Below the pieces are notes generated by a model that was given only the letters and a program-made list of their open reading frames with translations, searched no databases and was not told the origin of the DNA. The translations under genes and the position numbers were made by a program. Positions 27,852 to 36,279 of a stretch of DNA of 60,980 nt are shown in pieces. How positions within the stretch are numbered: the stretch's first letter is position 1; every line of letters starts with the position of its first letter. Origin of the DNA: Aquificaceae bacterium (GTDB lineage Bacteria > Aquificota > Aquificia > Aquificales > Aquificaceae); the NCBI GenBank assembly GCA_026981975.1, contig JALSHV010000018.1, forward strand, positions 1 to 60,980. The letters run 5' to 3'.

Positions 27852-28492
27852 CTTCTAAGCAAGGATACCACACTAAGAGCTACTAAGGATACAGCGAATA
27901 GCAAAAGGGAAGCTCTGTTAGCCTCTGAGTAATTAAGCGCTTGAACCTCGTCGTATATATATATGGACAAAGTCTTAGTTTCTCCGGGTATATTCCCTCC
28001 TACCATTAAAATTACACCGAATTCTCCCATTGTATGGGCAAAAACAAGAGCGCAAGAGGTGAGGATTCCTCCCCAACTTAGTGGAAGTATAACCTTTACA
28101 AAGGATTCAAGCTTTGAATAGCCGAAAATATAGGATATCTCAACGTATCTGTGATCAACTGCTTGGAAAGCGTCTCTTATGGGAAAAACTCCAAAAGGTA
28201 AAGAGTATATAACAGAAGCAAGTAAAATAGCTTCAAAAGAAAAAAGTAGAGATTTATGGCAAAAGTAGTTAAACAATTTACCCAGCGGTGATTCAGGATT
28301 GAAAAGATATATAAGATAAAAACCTAACACAGTAGGAGGAAGAAGAATTGGCATAAATATAATGGCTTCTACAATAGACTTCCCTTTGAAACTATAGAAA
28401 GCCAAAATATAACCGATTATAAGTGAAAAAAATAAAAGAATTAACGTAGTAAGAGATGCTAATTTTAAGCTTATTATAAGAGCTTCTTTCAT
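27830..28492 (-). CDS. modB: Molybdate-type ABC transporter permease
   Basis: The 220-residue inner-membrane protein has about five transmembrane helices. It carries the ModB/CysT-type segment MPILLPPTVLGFYLI and the ATPase-coupling EAA loop in LESFVKVILPLSWGGILTSCALVFAHTMGEFGVILMVGG. It overlaps modA by one base and modC by 22 bp. Confidence 0.9.
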   Translation of the reverse strand: MKEALIISLKLASLTTLILLFFSLIIGYILAFYSFKGKSIVEAIIFMPILLPPTVLGFYLIYLFNPESPLGKLFNYFCHKSLLFSFEAILLASVIYSLPFGVFPIRDAFQAVDHRYVEISYIFGYSKLESFVKVILPLSWGGILTSCALVFAHTMGEFGVILMVGGNIPGETKTLSIYIYDEVQALNYSEANRASLLLFAVSLVALSVVSLLRRWKEETL

Positions 28493-29202
28493 TATAGAGC
28501 CTCAAACCCGTGTCTTTTTATAAGACTTTTGACTTCCGGTTCTCTTAGAAAGTGAAAAAATTTTAAAACTTCTTTCTTTTTACTACCTTTAACACTTATC
28601 ATCAGCACGTGTTTTACAGGCGGGTAAAGATCCGAAGGAATTATAAAATACTTGCCTTTTCCATACGACAACGCCAAGGAGAGAGAAACTATGGCAATCT
28701 CCGCACCACCCATAACGGCAAACTGGAAAGCCTGAGCTACATTAGAGCCGTAAACGAGTCTATCTCTCAACTTTTTATAAAGATCTGTTCTCTTAAGAAA
28801 AATAACAGCAGCTTTTCCGTAAGGAGCATAACGAGGGCTTGCTATAGCTATCCTTTTGCTGTTTTCAAGAGATTTTATACTGGGGTTTTTATGAAGAGAA
28901 AAGAGAATAAGTTTTCCTACCGCGAACTCCCTGTAAAGGAAACCTTTACCTTCTTCCATTAGTTTTTTTACATAAAGCGGATCAGCTGAAATAAAGATGT
29001 CATAAGGTGCTCCTCCTGAGAGTTGTCTATACAGATTTCCCGATGAGCCAAAGGAAAGCTTTACCTTGATCCTTCCGTATTTCTTCTCAAAAGCATGCGT
29101 TAACTCTTCAAAAAGAGGTCTCATACTTGAAGCAACTGCTACGTATATCTCTGTCCCGTAGGAGAGTGAAAAAATCAGCAATAAAGCGGGAATGAATACC
29201 AT
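28492..29202 (-). CDS. modA: Molybdate-type periplasmic binding protein
   Basis: The 236-residue protein has a signal peptide (IPALLLIFSLSYG). ModA-type blocks follow: EIYVAVASSMRPLFEELTHAFEKKYG, FGSSGNLYRQLSGGAPYDIFISAD and ASPRYAPYGKAAV. It captures molybdate or tungstate for ModBC. TATAAT ends 7 bp before the ATG and lies inside a 24-bp dyad, so expression is probably repressor controlled. Confidence 0.9.
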   Translation of the reverse strand: MVFIPALLLIFSLSYGTEIYVAVASSMRPLFEELTHAFEKKYGRIKVKLSFGSSGNLYRQLSGGAPYDIFISADPLYVKKLMEEGKGFLYREFAVGKLILFSLHKNPSIKSLENSKRIAIASPRYAPYGKAAVIFLKRTDLYKKLRDRLVYGSNVAQAFQFAVMGGAEIAIVSLSLALSYGKGKYFIIPSDLYPPVKHVLMISVKGSKKKEVLKFFHFLREPEVKSLIKRHGFEAL

Positions 29203-29209
29203 AAAATTA

Positions 29210-29234
29210 ATTATATGACATAAATGTCATATAA
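29210..29234 (-). promoter_or_regulatory. modA -10 box within a perfect dyad operator
   Basis: The arms TTATATGACAT (29211-29221) and ATGTCATATAA (29224-29234) are exact inverse complements with an AA spacer. The modA -10 (TATAAT, minus strand 29215-29210) overlaps the proximal arm, and 7 bp separate it from the ATG. The distal arm covers the radC stop codon. A dimeric repressor bound here would block the polymerase. It does not match the E. coli ModE consensus closely. Confidence 0.6.
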
Positions 29235-29910
29235 GATTTCTTTCCCTAAGAGAGGTGTAGGAATCTTTACTTAAGATTATATGATCTACAAGCTCAAAAC
29301 CCATTATACTGCAAGCTTTTTTCAATCTCTGGGTAAAGGCTATGTCTTCTTGGGAAGGTTCAGCATTGCCCTGGGGGTGATTGTGTGCCACGAGTATACC
29401 GTAAGCGGAAATAACAAGAGCAGTTCTTAAAATTTCTTTGGGTTCTGCGAACACTCTATTAAGAGATCCTATTGCTATTGTTTCCATTTCCATTACCCTG
29501 TGGGAAAGATCTAAATACAGAGCTATTAGGCTCTCCCTTTTTGAATTGAATTTATCTTTCAAAAATTCGTAAGCGCTTTCTGGAGTCAGAACAGATATGT
29601 GAGCAAAGGGTTCTCTTATACGACGGGATAGCTCTATAAGGGCTTTTATCTGTAAAGCCTTTACTTTGCCTACTCCTTTAACTGCTGTAAGTTCGGAAAG
29701 GGACATTTCTTCCAGTTTTTTCCAACCTATTTCTGTGAGCTTGCTGGAAAGGGATAAAACATCAAAATCTTTTGTTCCAGTCCCCAATATTACAGCTAAA
29801 AGTTCTTCATCGGAGAGAGCTTGTGCTCCCATTTTGGATAGCTTTTCACGAGGTTTAAGTTCTTGGGGTATGTCCTTAATGTTTTTATACTTGTAAAACC
29901 TTTTTTTCAC
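29227..29910 (-). CDS. radC: RadC/YeeS-family JAMM protein (UPF0758)
   Basis: The 227-residue protein begins with a helix-hairpin-helix domain (KLEEMSLSELTAVKGVGKVKALQIKALIELSRR). A JAMM metalloprotease-like domain follows, with HNHPQGNAEPSQED supplying zinc-ligand residues. The name RadC is historical and the biochemical role is uncertain. It overlaps the upstream CNNM gene by four bases. Confidence 0.92.
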   Translation of the reverse strand: MKKRFYKYKNIKDIPQELKPREKLSKMGAQALSDEELLAVILGTGTKDFDVLSLSSKLTEIGWKKLEEMSLSELTAVKGVGKVKALQIKALIELSRRIREPFAHISVLTPESAYEFLKDKFNSKRESLIALYLDLSHRVMEMETIAIGSLNRVFAEPKEILRTALVISAYGILVAHNHPQGNAEPSQEDIAFTQRLKKACSIMGFELVDHIILSKDSYTSLRERNLI

Positions 29911-31139
29911 CTTTTGTTTCCCTTTATCTTTTCCACAAGAATCTTTCTTACCCTTCTTTCGCTAACAGAAACTACCTTGAACCTATAACCGTTTAGATCA
30001 AAGATTTCTCCCTCATGCGGTATCCTTCCCGCTAAGAAGGACAGCAATCCTCCTACAGTGTTGTAATTGCCTTCTGCAACTTTTATACCCGTTATCCTTA
30101 TAAGTTCGTTCAATTCCAATTTACCGTCCACTATCCACTTGTCTTTGCTTATCTCCTTTATCAGTTCTTCCTCTCCTTTTTCGGAGTATATGTTCCCTAC
30201 GATTTCTCTTAGAATATCCTCAAGAGTTACTATACCTATTATTACTCCTCTTTCATCAACTACCACCGCTATATGTTCCCTTCTCTCCCTGAACTCTTTG
30301 ATTACCTCGGGTAGGGGCATGTATTCGGAAAAGACAGGAATTCTCCTTATATATTTTTTTACGGGCTCTTCTGGTTGAGCGCTTAAGAGATCGTAAGCAC
30401 TTACATAACCTACAATGTCATCTACTCTTATTCTGTAAACGGGAATACGAGAGTAGCCACTTTCCTTAGCTTTCTCTACAGCTTGAGCTACACTTGCGTT
30501 TTCGGAAATCATGACTATTTCGTAAAGAGGTTTTACTATTTCACCTACTCTTCTATCTTTAAAGGAGAGTATATTGGAAACAATAAGTCCTTCGTATTCC
30601 GCGAAGGTTTTTTTATCACGTAGCAGTTCTATTATATCCTCCCTTCTTACACTTATTTTCCCACGAGCAAATCTTTCCGATATAAATCTACTTATAATTT
30701 TGGAAAGAATAAGAAAAGGTTTTAAAGGAAATCTTATTTTATCTAAGATAAAAAGACTTGGTATAATAATCCTATTGGCGTAATGCTGAAAAAGACTCTT
30801 GGGAATTATTTCACCAAGGGTTATTGTAAAAATAACCAAGGTTTCAGCTAAGAGAACTTCATAACCTGAAATCTGAGGGAAATACTTTGTCAAGGATATG
30901 AGCATAAGTGTGTAAAGTGTTGCAGCAAAAACTATGCTGACAGTGTATCCTAACATCGTAAGGGTTATATACTCTTCCGGATTTTCAAGAAAATGTGCAA
31001 TGTATTTGTATTTTCTCTTCCTTAAAACAGCTTTCAGTGTCCCTTTATCTGCACTAAGTAAAGCTATTTCTGAACCCGCAAAGAATCCCTCTAAGGCTAT
31101 AAAAAATAAAACTCCTATAGCGAAACCTATCAGTTCCAT
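29907..31139 (-). CDS. CNNM/HlyC-CorC family transporter (second copy)
   Basis: The 410-residue protein has an N-terminal DUF21 membrane domain, beginning LIGFAIGVLFFIALEGFFAGSEIALLS. CBS domains follow (EIVKPLYEIVMISENASVAQAV; IAVVVDERGVIIGIVTLEDIL), then a CorC_HlyC domain. It is paralogous to 10882-12150 but clearly diverged. Function is probably divalent cation transport. It overlaps prmC by 10 bp and radC by 4 bp. Confidence 0.87.
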   Translation of the reverse strand: MELIGFAIGVLFFIALEGFFAGSEIALLSADKGTLKAVLRKRKYKYIAHFLENPEEYITLTMLGYTVSIVFAATLYTLMLISLTKYFPQISGYEVLLAETLVIFTITLGEIIPKSLFQHYANRIIIPSLFILDKIRFPLKPFLILSKIISRFISERFARGKISVRREDIIELLRDKKTFAEYEGLIVSNILSFKDRRVGEIVKPLYEIVMISENASVAQAVEKAKESGYSRIPVYRIRVDDIVGYVSAYDLLSAQPEEPVKKYIRRIPVFSEYMPLPEVIKEFRERREHIAVVVDERGVIIGIVTLEDILREIVGNIYSEKGEEELIKEISKDKWIVDGKLELNELIRITGIKVAEGNYNTVGGLLSFLAGRIPHEGEIFDLNGYRFKVVSVSERRVRKILVEKIKGNKR

Positions 31140-31939
31140 GCTAAAACTACTCTGTCTTGTCCTGCATAATCTTTATATATCATAACTTTAAAATTCCTCT
31201 CTTCAAGGAACCTTTTGACTATTGCCCCTTGATCGTGACCTATCTCAAGGGCTAAAATTCCTCCTTTTTTCAAGTAATCTTTAACCTTTCGTGAAAGTCT
31301 TTCGTGGAACTCGTATCCTTTTTTACCCGCTATTAGAGACGTATATCCTTCGTATTTTACTTCAGGGGGAAGGTATTTCCATTTAGAAGCGGGTATATAA
31401 GGAGGATTTGACACTATGAAGTCAAACTTCTTTCCCTTCACAGGTTCAAACATATCTCCCTTAAGAAGAGTTAGTCTACTTTCTACGCTGTAGCGTTTTG
31501 CATTTTCAAGGCTAAGTTCTAAGGAAGCTGGATTTATATCTACAGCTGTAATCCTTATAGAAGGTTTTTCTAACAGTAAGGTGATTGAAATACAACCACT
31601 ACCGCACCCTATTTCAAGTCCCTCCGCATTTTCAGGTATTAACGGAAGAACTTTCTCCACAAGTATTTCCGTTTCCGGTCTAGGAATAAAAACTCCTTCC
31701 CTGACTTTGAACTCTCTACCAAAAAAATCCCATACACCTAATAAATAGGGAACGGGAATGTTCTCTTTAAGTCTTTTATCCATAAGCTTATGGAATTTAG
31801 CTCTTACAAGAGGTGGAATTTCACTTTCCAGAAGGAGCGGGAGCTGGTTCGTTTTTACCTTTAACAGGTGGGATAGTATTATCTCCGCTTCCCTTCTCAG
31901 GGAGGGGGGCAGGTTCAACAGGAGCTGTTTTGCTTTCAT
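31130..31939 (-). CDS. prmC: Release factor glutamine methyltransferase
   Basis: The 269-residue PrmC methylates the GGQ glutamine of release factors RF1 and RF2. It has the helical N-terminal domain (1-75), motif I EIGCGSGCISITLLL and the substrate motif FIVSNPPYIPASKW. The N-terminal helical domain requires a start near 31939. The gene therefore overlaps the 3' end of secG by 119 bp in a different frame. Confidence 0.93.
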   Translation of the reverse strand: MKAKQLLLNLPPSLRREAEIILSHLLKVKTNQLPLLLESEIPPLVRAKFHKLMDKRLKENIPVPYLLGVWDFFGREFKVREGVFIPRPETEILVEKVLPLIPENAEGLEIGCGSGCISITLLLEKPSIRITAVDINPASLELSLENAKRYSVESRLTLLKGDMFEPVKGKKFDFIVSNPPYIPASKWKYLPPEVKYEGYTSLIAGKKGYEFHERLSRKVKDYLKKGGILALEIGHDQGAIVKRFLEERNFKVMIYKDYAGQDRVVLAWN

Positions 31940-32198
31940 CTTTTAATTCCTTTTCCAATATAGATCCTTTCTTCTCTTTTGGAACAACGGACAGTAGAAG
32001 GGCAAGGAGAAGAAAAATTCCCCCTAACCAGTAAGTAGCCTTTGTAAGAACGGTATCCACACCTCCGACACCGAATATGGACTGTCCCATACCACCACCG
32101 AAGGCAGCTCCTACATCTGATCTTCCCTTTTGAAGCAGTGAAAGAATTATAAGGAGAATTGCCACCATAAGAAAAAGAGCCAGCAGAGCGTAATACAT
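31821..32198 (-). CDS. secG: Preprotein translocase subunit SecG
   Basis: The 125-residue protein has two transmembrane helices (about 3-20 and 52-70). The SecG core LLQKGRSDVGAAFGGG is followed by TKATYWLGGIFLLLALLL. The last 40 residues are Pro/Lys/Glu rich (PVEPAPLPEKG, NEPAPAPSGK) and fall within prmC. SecG cores are usually about 75 residues, so this tail is an extension. TATTAT ends 7 bp before the ATG. Confidence 0.9.
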   Translation of the reverse strand: MYYALLALFLMVAILLIILSLLQKGRSDVGAAFGGGMGQSIFGVGGVDTVLTKATYWLGGIFLLLALLLSVVPKEKKGSILEKELKDESKTAPVEPAPLPEKGSGDNTIPPVKGKNEPAPAPSGK

Positions 32199-32205
32199 AA
32201 GTTAA

Positions 32206-32215
32206 ATAATAAAAT
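32206..32215. promoter_or_regulatory. Overlapping divergent -10 boxes (secG / aldolase-like)
   Basis: TATTAT on the minus strand (32211-32206) ends 7 bp before the secG ATG. TAAAAT on the plus strand (32210-32215) ends 6 bp before the GTG at 32222. Only 23 bp separate the two start codons. Neither has a clear -35. The AT-rich context (all A/T over about 18 bp) lowers specificity. Confidence 0.4.
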
Positions 32216-32221
32216 AAAATT

Positions 32222-32890
32222 GTGTCTTTTGTATCTGGGAAAGTTCTCTTAGAGAAAGCTCACGAGTTCGGTTTTGCACTAGCAACCTTTTACACTTCTG
32301 ATTTAAAATCCTTAAAAACTGTGCTTTCCGTAGCTCAGGAATTAGAATCTCCGATTGTTGTTTACACACCTGAGAGCTTCCCAAGGAATTACATCAAAGA
32401 AACCAGTAGAATTCCTCTGGGCTTTTACAGTAGAGTAAAGGATTTCTCTTCGGTTTTTTCAGCTCTGAGAAGTGAACACACTGTGTTGAGTATTGAACCT
32501 TCTTTAAATTATGAAGAAAGTATTGAATTTATACGTAAAGTGGTTTCTTTATGTGTTCCCTTTGGCATAGCTGTAGAGGCGGTGTTGAACAAATCCTCTT
32601 TAGCGGAAGATTTCGCTCTAAGAACGGGTGTGGACGCTTTAGTTTTAAAATATCCAATAAGATTGGAAATTCTTAGGGAAATAAAGAAAAACACCTGCAT
32701 GCCTCTTGTTCTTGAAGGAATAGGAAAGAAAGTGTCCAAGGAATACTTAAAAGATGCACTTGAACTGGGTGTAAACAAGTTGAACGTGGAAATGGACCTT
32801 TCTCACAAAAAAACTTCTGAAATAGCAAGATTAGTAGAGAGCAGTATAAAGCTTTGCGGAAGTGAAGGTAAAGCTTCACTTTTTTGGTAA
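32222..32890 (+). CDS. Class II fructose-bisphosphate aldolase-like protein lacking metal ligands
   Basis: The 222-residue protein follows class II aldolases end to end: KVLLEKAHEFGFALATFYTSDL, QELESPIVV, IAVEAVL, LREIKKNTCMPLVLEGIG, ALELGVNKLNVEMDL. It is about 60-80 residues short. The HLDHG ligand motif is replaced near 90-95 by SIEPSL, the GTSHG block near 140 by LVLKYP, and the LHGGSG His by Glu (LEGIG, 164-168). I infer it is not a zinc aldolase; it may bind a sugar phosphate or regulate. The start is GTG. Confidence 0.72.
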   Translation: MSFVSGKVLLEKAHEFGFALATFYTSDLKSLKTVLSVAQELESPIVVYTPESFPRNYIKETSRIPLGFYSRVKDFSSVFSALRSEHTVLSIEPSLNYEESIEFIRKVVSLCVPFGIAVEAVLNKSSLAEDFALRTGVDALVLKYPIRLEILREIKKNTCMPLVLEGIGKKVSKEYLKDALELGVNKLNVEMDLSHKKTSEIARLVESSIKLCGSEGKASLFW

Positions 32891-32893
32891 AAT
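32888..32893 (+). promoter_or_regulatory. efp -10 box inside the end of the aldolase-like gene
   Basis: TAAAAT ends 8 bp before the efp ATG at 32902 and overlaps the stop codon of the upstream gene. It fits the leaderless spacing seen elsewhere in the window and supports the start at 32902. No -35 is visible. Confidence 0.35.
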
Positions 32894-32901
32894 ATCCTCT
32901 C

Positions 32902-33471
32902 ATGGCTGAGAGAATAGATATTAACAGACTTCAAAAAGATATGTTTATAGAGCATAAAGAAGAACCCTATCGGGTTTTGGATTATGAACACGTAAAACCC
33001 GGTAAAGGGCAGGCTTTTGTGCGGATAAAAGCAAAAAACATGCTTACGGGCAACGTTACCGAAATAACTTACAAGGCTTCAGATACTATAGATCTTGCGG
33101 ATTTTGAACAAGTCTTTGCTGACTATTCTTACAGTGATGGAGAAAACTACTACTTTATGAACTCACAAACTTATGAGATGATAGCTATTCCAAAGGAAAG
33201 GATAAAGGAAGAATCTCGCTTTCTTAAAGAGGGTATGCAGGTTGTTGTGTTTATTTACGAAGGACAACCGACAGGTATAGAACTGCCTAAGCATGTAGAA
33301 TTAAAAGTAGTAGAAACAGAACCTACTTTTAAAGGAGACACCGCCGCGGGAGGAACAAAACCCGCAAAGCTGGAAACGGGAGCGGTGGTTCAAGTTCCCT
33401 TTTTTATAACGGAAGGAGATATAGTAAAGGTGGATACGAGAACAGGCACTTATGTGGAAAGGGTAAAATGA
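32902..33471 (+). CDS. efp: Elongation factor P
   Basis: The 189-residue EF-P rescues ribosomes stalled at polyproline stretches. Three beta-barrel domains are predicted. The tip loop reads VKPGKGQAF, with a lysine at the position that some bacteria modify; no EpmA or EpmB gene is seen here. A TTG at 32884 could add six residues, but [10 protein letters not shown] is the better start. It overlaps accB by four bases, an efp-accB order common in bacteria. Confidence 0.94.
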   Translation: MAERIDINRLQKDMFIEHKEEPYRVLDYEHVKPGKGQAFVRIKAKNMLTGNVTEITYKASDTIDLADFEQVFADYSYSDGENYYFMNSQTYEMIAIPKERIKEESRFLKEGMQVVVFIYEGQPTGIELPKHVELKVVETEPTFKGDTAAGGTKPAKLETGAVVQVPFFITEGDIVKVDTRTGTYVERVK

Positions 33472-33923
33472 TGGAAAAGGAGTTTATCCGAGAATTAATC
33501 AATCTTATTAGAAACTCCAACATTCGTCTGTTGAAAGTGGAAAGTGGAGATTTCAAGGTGGAAATAGAAACCCATCAACCTATGACAAATACTACTTCAG
33601 AGGAACAAAGAATTCAGCAGGAGATCAGACATCAGGAGATACTTCCGCCTTCAGAGGATATAAAAGAAGAGGAAAAAAAATTTCATGTTATAAAAAGTCC
33701 TCTGGTGGGAACTTTTTACAGATCTCCGTCGCCAGATGCACCTCCTTTTGTTGAAGTAGGAGACATAGTTTCACCGGGTCAAGTTCTGTGTATAGTAGAA
33801 GCTTTGAAAGTCATGAACGAGATAGAAAGCGATGTAAGAGGTAAAGTAGAAAAAATATTGGTAGAAAACGGAGAAACTGTAGAATACGGACAGCCCCTTT
33901 TCCTGATAGATACAACTGTATAA
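33468..33923 (+). CDS. accB: Biotin carboxyl carrier protein of acetyl-CoA carboxylase
   Basis: The 151-residue AccB has a short N-terminal helical region, a charged linker (50-75) and a C-terminal biotinyl domain. The biotin-accepting lysine is in EALKVMNEI. It supplies malonyl-CoA for the fab pathway. accC is not adjacent. Only 2 bp separate its stop from the convergent ccsA-like gene. Confidence 0.94.
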   Translation: MMEKEFIRELINLIRNSNIRLLKVESGDFKVEIETHQPMTNTTSEEQRIQQEIRHQEILPPSEDIKEEEKKFHVIKSPLVGTFYRSPSPDAPPFVEVGDIVSPGQVLCIVEALKVMNEIESDVRGKVEKILVENGETVEYGQPLFLIDTTV

Positions 33924-33925
33924 CT

Positions 33926-34693
33926 TCAGGAAACACTGTGTCTTATAAGAGTTATACTAATGACAACCATTAAAAACCCTAAGAAGGAAAGAAGAGACAA
34001 CTGTGAAGGTTTAAGCCCCTTTACAAGGTTTAAATGAGTGAGGATTGCGTAGTATATCCAAAGAACAAGCGTCAGAATAAGTTTAGGATCGTTTATCCAA
34101 TGCTTTCCCAGAAAGCTCTTAGCCCAAAGACTTCCGAATATAAGTGTAAAGGTGAGAGCTAAAAAGCCTATGTTGAGGAATCCCCGTTCTATCCTTCTTA
34201 GGAGATTTACGGGAATCATAAACCCCTCTATATGTTTAGTTTTCAGCTTTTTTTCTACTACAAGTTTTATAAGAGAAGAAAGTCCCCCTAAGATAAGGGA
34301 GGCGTAAGCAATTGCAGCGGATAGTATGTGATAAACGTAAAAAGGATTTTTATACCCTACTTCTTTTGCGGGAATTCCTATTAATGTTGTCAGAAAACCT
34401 ATAAAAGCTACAATCATTCCAAAATCCATAACGTTCCTTTTAAAACACAGTGTCATAAAAGTGAACAAGAGAACCAGAAGATTACCCATAAGGGATACCA
34501 TACCGTATATATCACCTATGGGAAAGTGACCAGTAGATATGTATCTGTAGAAAAAATAAACAGCGTAAAGGAAAAATCCAGAGAGAAGCATTACAGAAGG
34601 TAAGTTTTTAAAATATACACCCCTAAAAGTTCCGATAGCGAACATACCTGCAGAGAAAAGATAAAAAAATACCGCTACAAACAAAAAGGGCAT
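33926..34693 (-). CDS. CcsA/HemX-family membrane protein
   Basis: The 255-residue protein has about eight transmembrane helices. It resembles CcsA-type cytochrome c assembly proteins, with the histidine in YVYHILSAAIAYASLILGG. The tryptophan-rich heme loop is altered: SLWAKSFLGKHWINDPK against the usual W-x-W-D core, so the second Trp is Asn. It could handle heme for the cytochrome c1 at 45681-46382, or be a HemX-type protein. No CcsB/ResB partner lies nearby. Confidence 0.72.
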   Translation of the reverse strand: MPFLFVAVFFYLFSAGMFAIGTFRGVYFKNLPSVMLLSGFFLYAVYFFYRYISTGHFPIGDIYGMVSLMGNLLVLLFTFMTLCFKRNVMDFGMIVAFIGFLTTLIGIPAKEVGYKNPFYVYHILSAAIAYASLILGGLSSLIKLVVEKKLKTKHIEGFMIPVNLLRRIERGFLNIGFLALTFTLIFGSLWAKSFLGKHWINDPKLILTLVLWIYYAILTHLNLVKGLKPSQLSLLSFLGFLMVVISITLIRHSVS

Positions 34694-34703
34694 AGGCTTT
34701 ATT

Positions 34704-35651
34704 TTACAGCATAGATTTGTTTGAACTTCTGAATCTCTCTAAGGACCAACGCAGAGACTTCTCATAAGGTATTGGATCTCTTCCAAGCAATTCTTTAACG
34801 CCGTATGGAATTGCGTCCTCTGACAAACCGCACAGATTTTCTCTCCACATCATAAGCATTTGATCGGAGGAAAAAGGCGGCGGATCTAAAAGTTTTTCTA
34901 ATACCTTGCCTGTCCAATACATAAATTTCAAGGGAACAGGTATCATAAACACTCTTTTTTTCCAAAAGGAAAATATGTCCTCTAAAAGTTTTTTAAAGGA
35001 AACCTTCTCAGAACCGCACAGTTCGTATATTTTCCTGTGGGCAGTATCCTTTTGAGTGGCTATAAAAAAGCACTCCGCTACATCTCTAACATCTACAGGT
35101 TGGAATCTGTAACCCCCTCCATCAGGTAGGGCTATAATGGGTAGTATCTTTGTGATTTTTTTCATATCTGTAAAGAGTTTTTGTTCTGGACCTAAAATCA
35201 GAGAAGGACGGAAAATAGTATAGTCTAATCCACATTCCATTAAATACTTTTCCGCTTGCCTTTTTGTGCGATGATACTGGGAAGGAGCTTTGTCATGTGT
35301 TCCAAGAGCGCTCATATGAAGGACTCTTTTTACTCCCGTTTTCAAAGCACAGTTGTAAAGATAAGCAGAATAAAGATAATGAACCTTATCAAAGGTAATG
35401 CCTTTTTTTCTTTCTTCAAAGAGTATGCCTATTAAATGAACAAGAACATCAGCCTTGATTTCCTCCATTTTTGAACATAGAAGTTCTTCATCTGTTAGAT
35501 CTACCTTGTGAATACTGACACGGTTACCGAAAAGTCTTTTAGCTTTTCCGGGATTCCTGACAATTAAGTGAACCTCTGTTTTTCCTTCAAGGAATCTGTT
35601 TACTACGTATCTACCTACAAAGCCTGTTGCACCTGTAATTAATACTTTCAT
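34704..35651 (-). CDS. NAD(P)-binding SDR protein, NDUFA9/epimerase-like
   Basis: The 315-residue protein has an N-terminal Rossmann motif (VLITGATGFVGRYV). It belongs to the extended atypical SDRs related to complex I subunit NDUFA9. LHMSALG and RTKRQAEKYL supply the Ser and a YxxxK-like region lacking a clear Tyr. The substrate is unknown. A GTG at 35657 directly after the upstream stop would add two residues. Confidence 0.75.
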   Translation of the reverse strand: MKVLITGATGFVGRYVVNRFLEGKTEVHLIVRNPGKAKRLFGNRVSIHKVDLTDEELLCSKMEEIKADVLVHLIGILFEERKKGITFDKVHYLYSAYLYNCALKTGVKRVLHMSALGTHDKAPSQYHRTKRQAEKYLMECGLDYTIFRPSLILGPEQKLFTDMKKITKILPIIALPDGGGYRFQPVDVRDVAECFFIATQKDTAHRKIYELCGSEKVSFKKLLEDIFSFWKKRVFMIPVPLKFMYWTGKVLEKLLDPPPFSSDQMLMMWRENLCGLSEDAIPYGVKELLGRDPIPYEKSLRWSLERFRSSNKSML

Positions 35652-35657
35652 AATCAC

Positions 35658-36233
35658 TTAGGTTTTTATGAGCTTTTTTATGGAAATATAATCCCCTATT
35701 CCGTATCTACTCCACAGAAGATCTAAAAGGTTTAGAAATACATGGGCAGTGACAACAGCATCTTCTAATGCTCTGTGAAGTCTTTTATATCTTATACCAA
35801 AGTAATCTGCCACTTCTTTAAGAGAATATCTCCCTAAGAAGGGAAGCAGTTTTCTGGAAAGATACAGTGTGCATATATAGGGTTTTTTGAACCTTTCTCC
35901 TTGATAAATTCTGGTGTATTTGTCTAAGAGCTTTATATCCTGAATTACATTATGCCCTATGAGAATGTTATTCCCTATAAACTTTAGAAACTCGGGAAGA
36001 ATTCTATTTATTTTAGGTTTACCTATTAGCATAGCATTTGTTATTCCTGTCAACCTTTTTATCCTATCAGGTATAAAAAAACCGGGATCCACAAGTGTGT
36101 AAAAGGTTTCTGTTATAACACCTCCTTCCACCCTTACAGCTGCAAGATCTATTATTTCAGCATCAACTACATTAAATCCCGTGGCTTCCGTATCCAAGAC
36201 TACAAAGGAATCGTCTAATAGACATTCTCTCAT
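35658..36233 (-). CDS. DEDDh 3'-5' exonuclease (DnaQ/epsilon-like)
   Basis: The 191-residue protein has the exonuclease I motif VVLDTEATGFN (Asp and Glu), motif II IGHNVIQDIKLLDKY and motif III HRALEDAVVTAHVF. It may be the proofreading epsilon subunit for DnaE (12248-15736) or a stand-alone exonuclease. A GGGGGAG run lies before the ATG. It leads the leftward group with the SDR and CcsA-like genes. Confidence 0.84.
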   Translation of the reverse strand: MRECLLDDSFVVLDTEATGFNVVDAEIIDLAAVRVEGGVITETFYTLVDPGFFIPDRIKRLTGITNAMLIGKPKINRILPEFLKFIGNNILIGHNVIQDIKLLDKYTRIYQGERFKKPYICTLYLSRKLLPFLGRYSLKEVADYFGIRYKRLHRALEDAVVTAHVFLNLLDLLWSRYGIGDYISIKKLIKT

Positions 36234-36266
36234 TTACTCCCCCCTTAAGTAATTCAAAGAATATAT

Positions 36267-36272
36267 TAAAAT
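36267..36272 (+). promoter_or_regulatory. HIT-gene -10 box
   Basis: TAAAAT ends exactly 7 bp before the ATG at 36280. There is no Shine-Dalgarno sequence, which fits a leaderless mRNA. No -35 is visible. Confidence 0.4.
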
Positions 36273-36279
36273 AAACATT

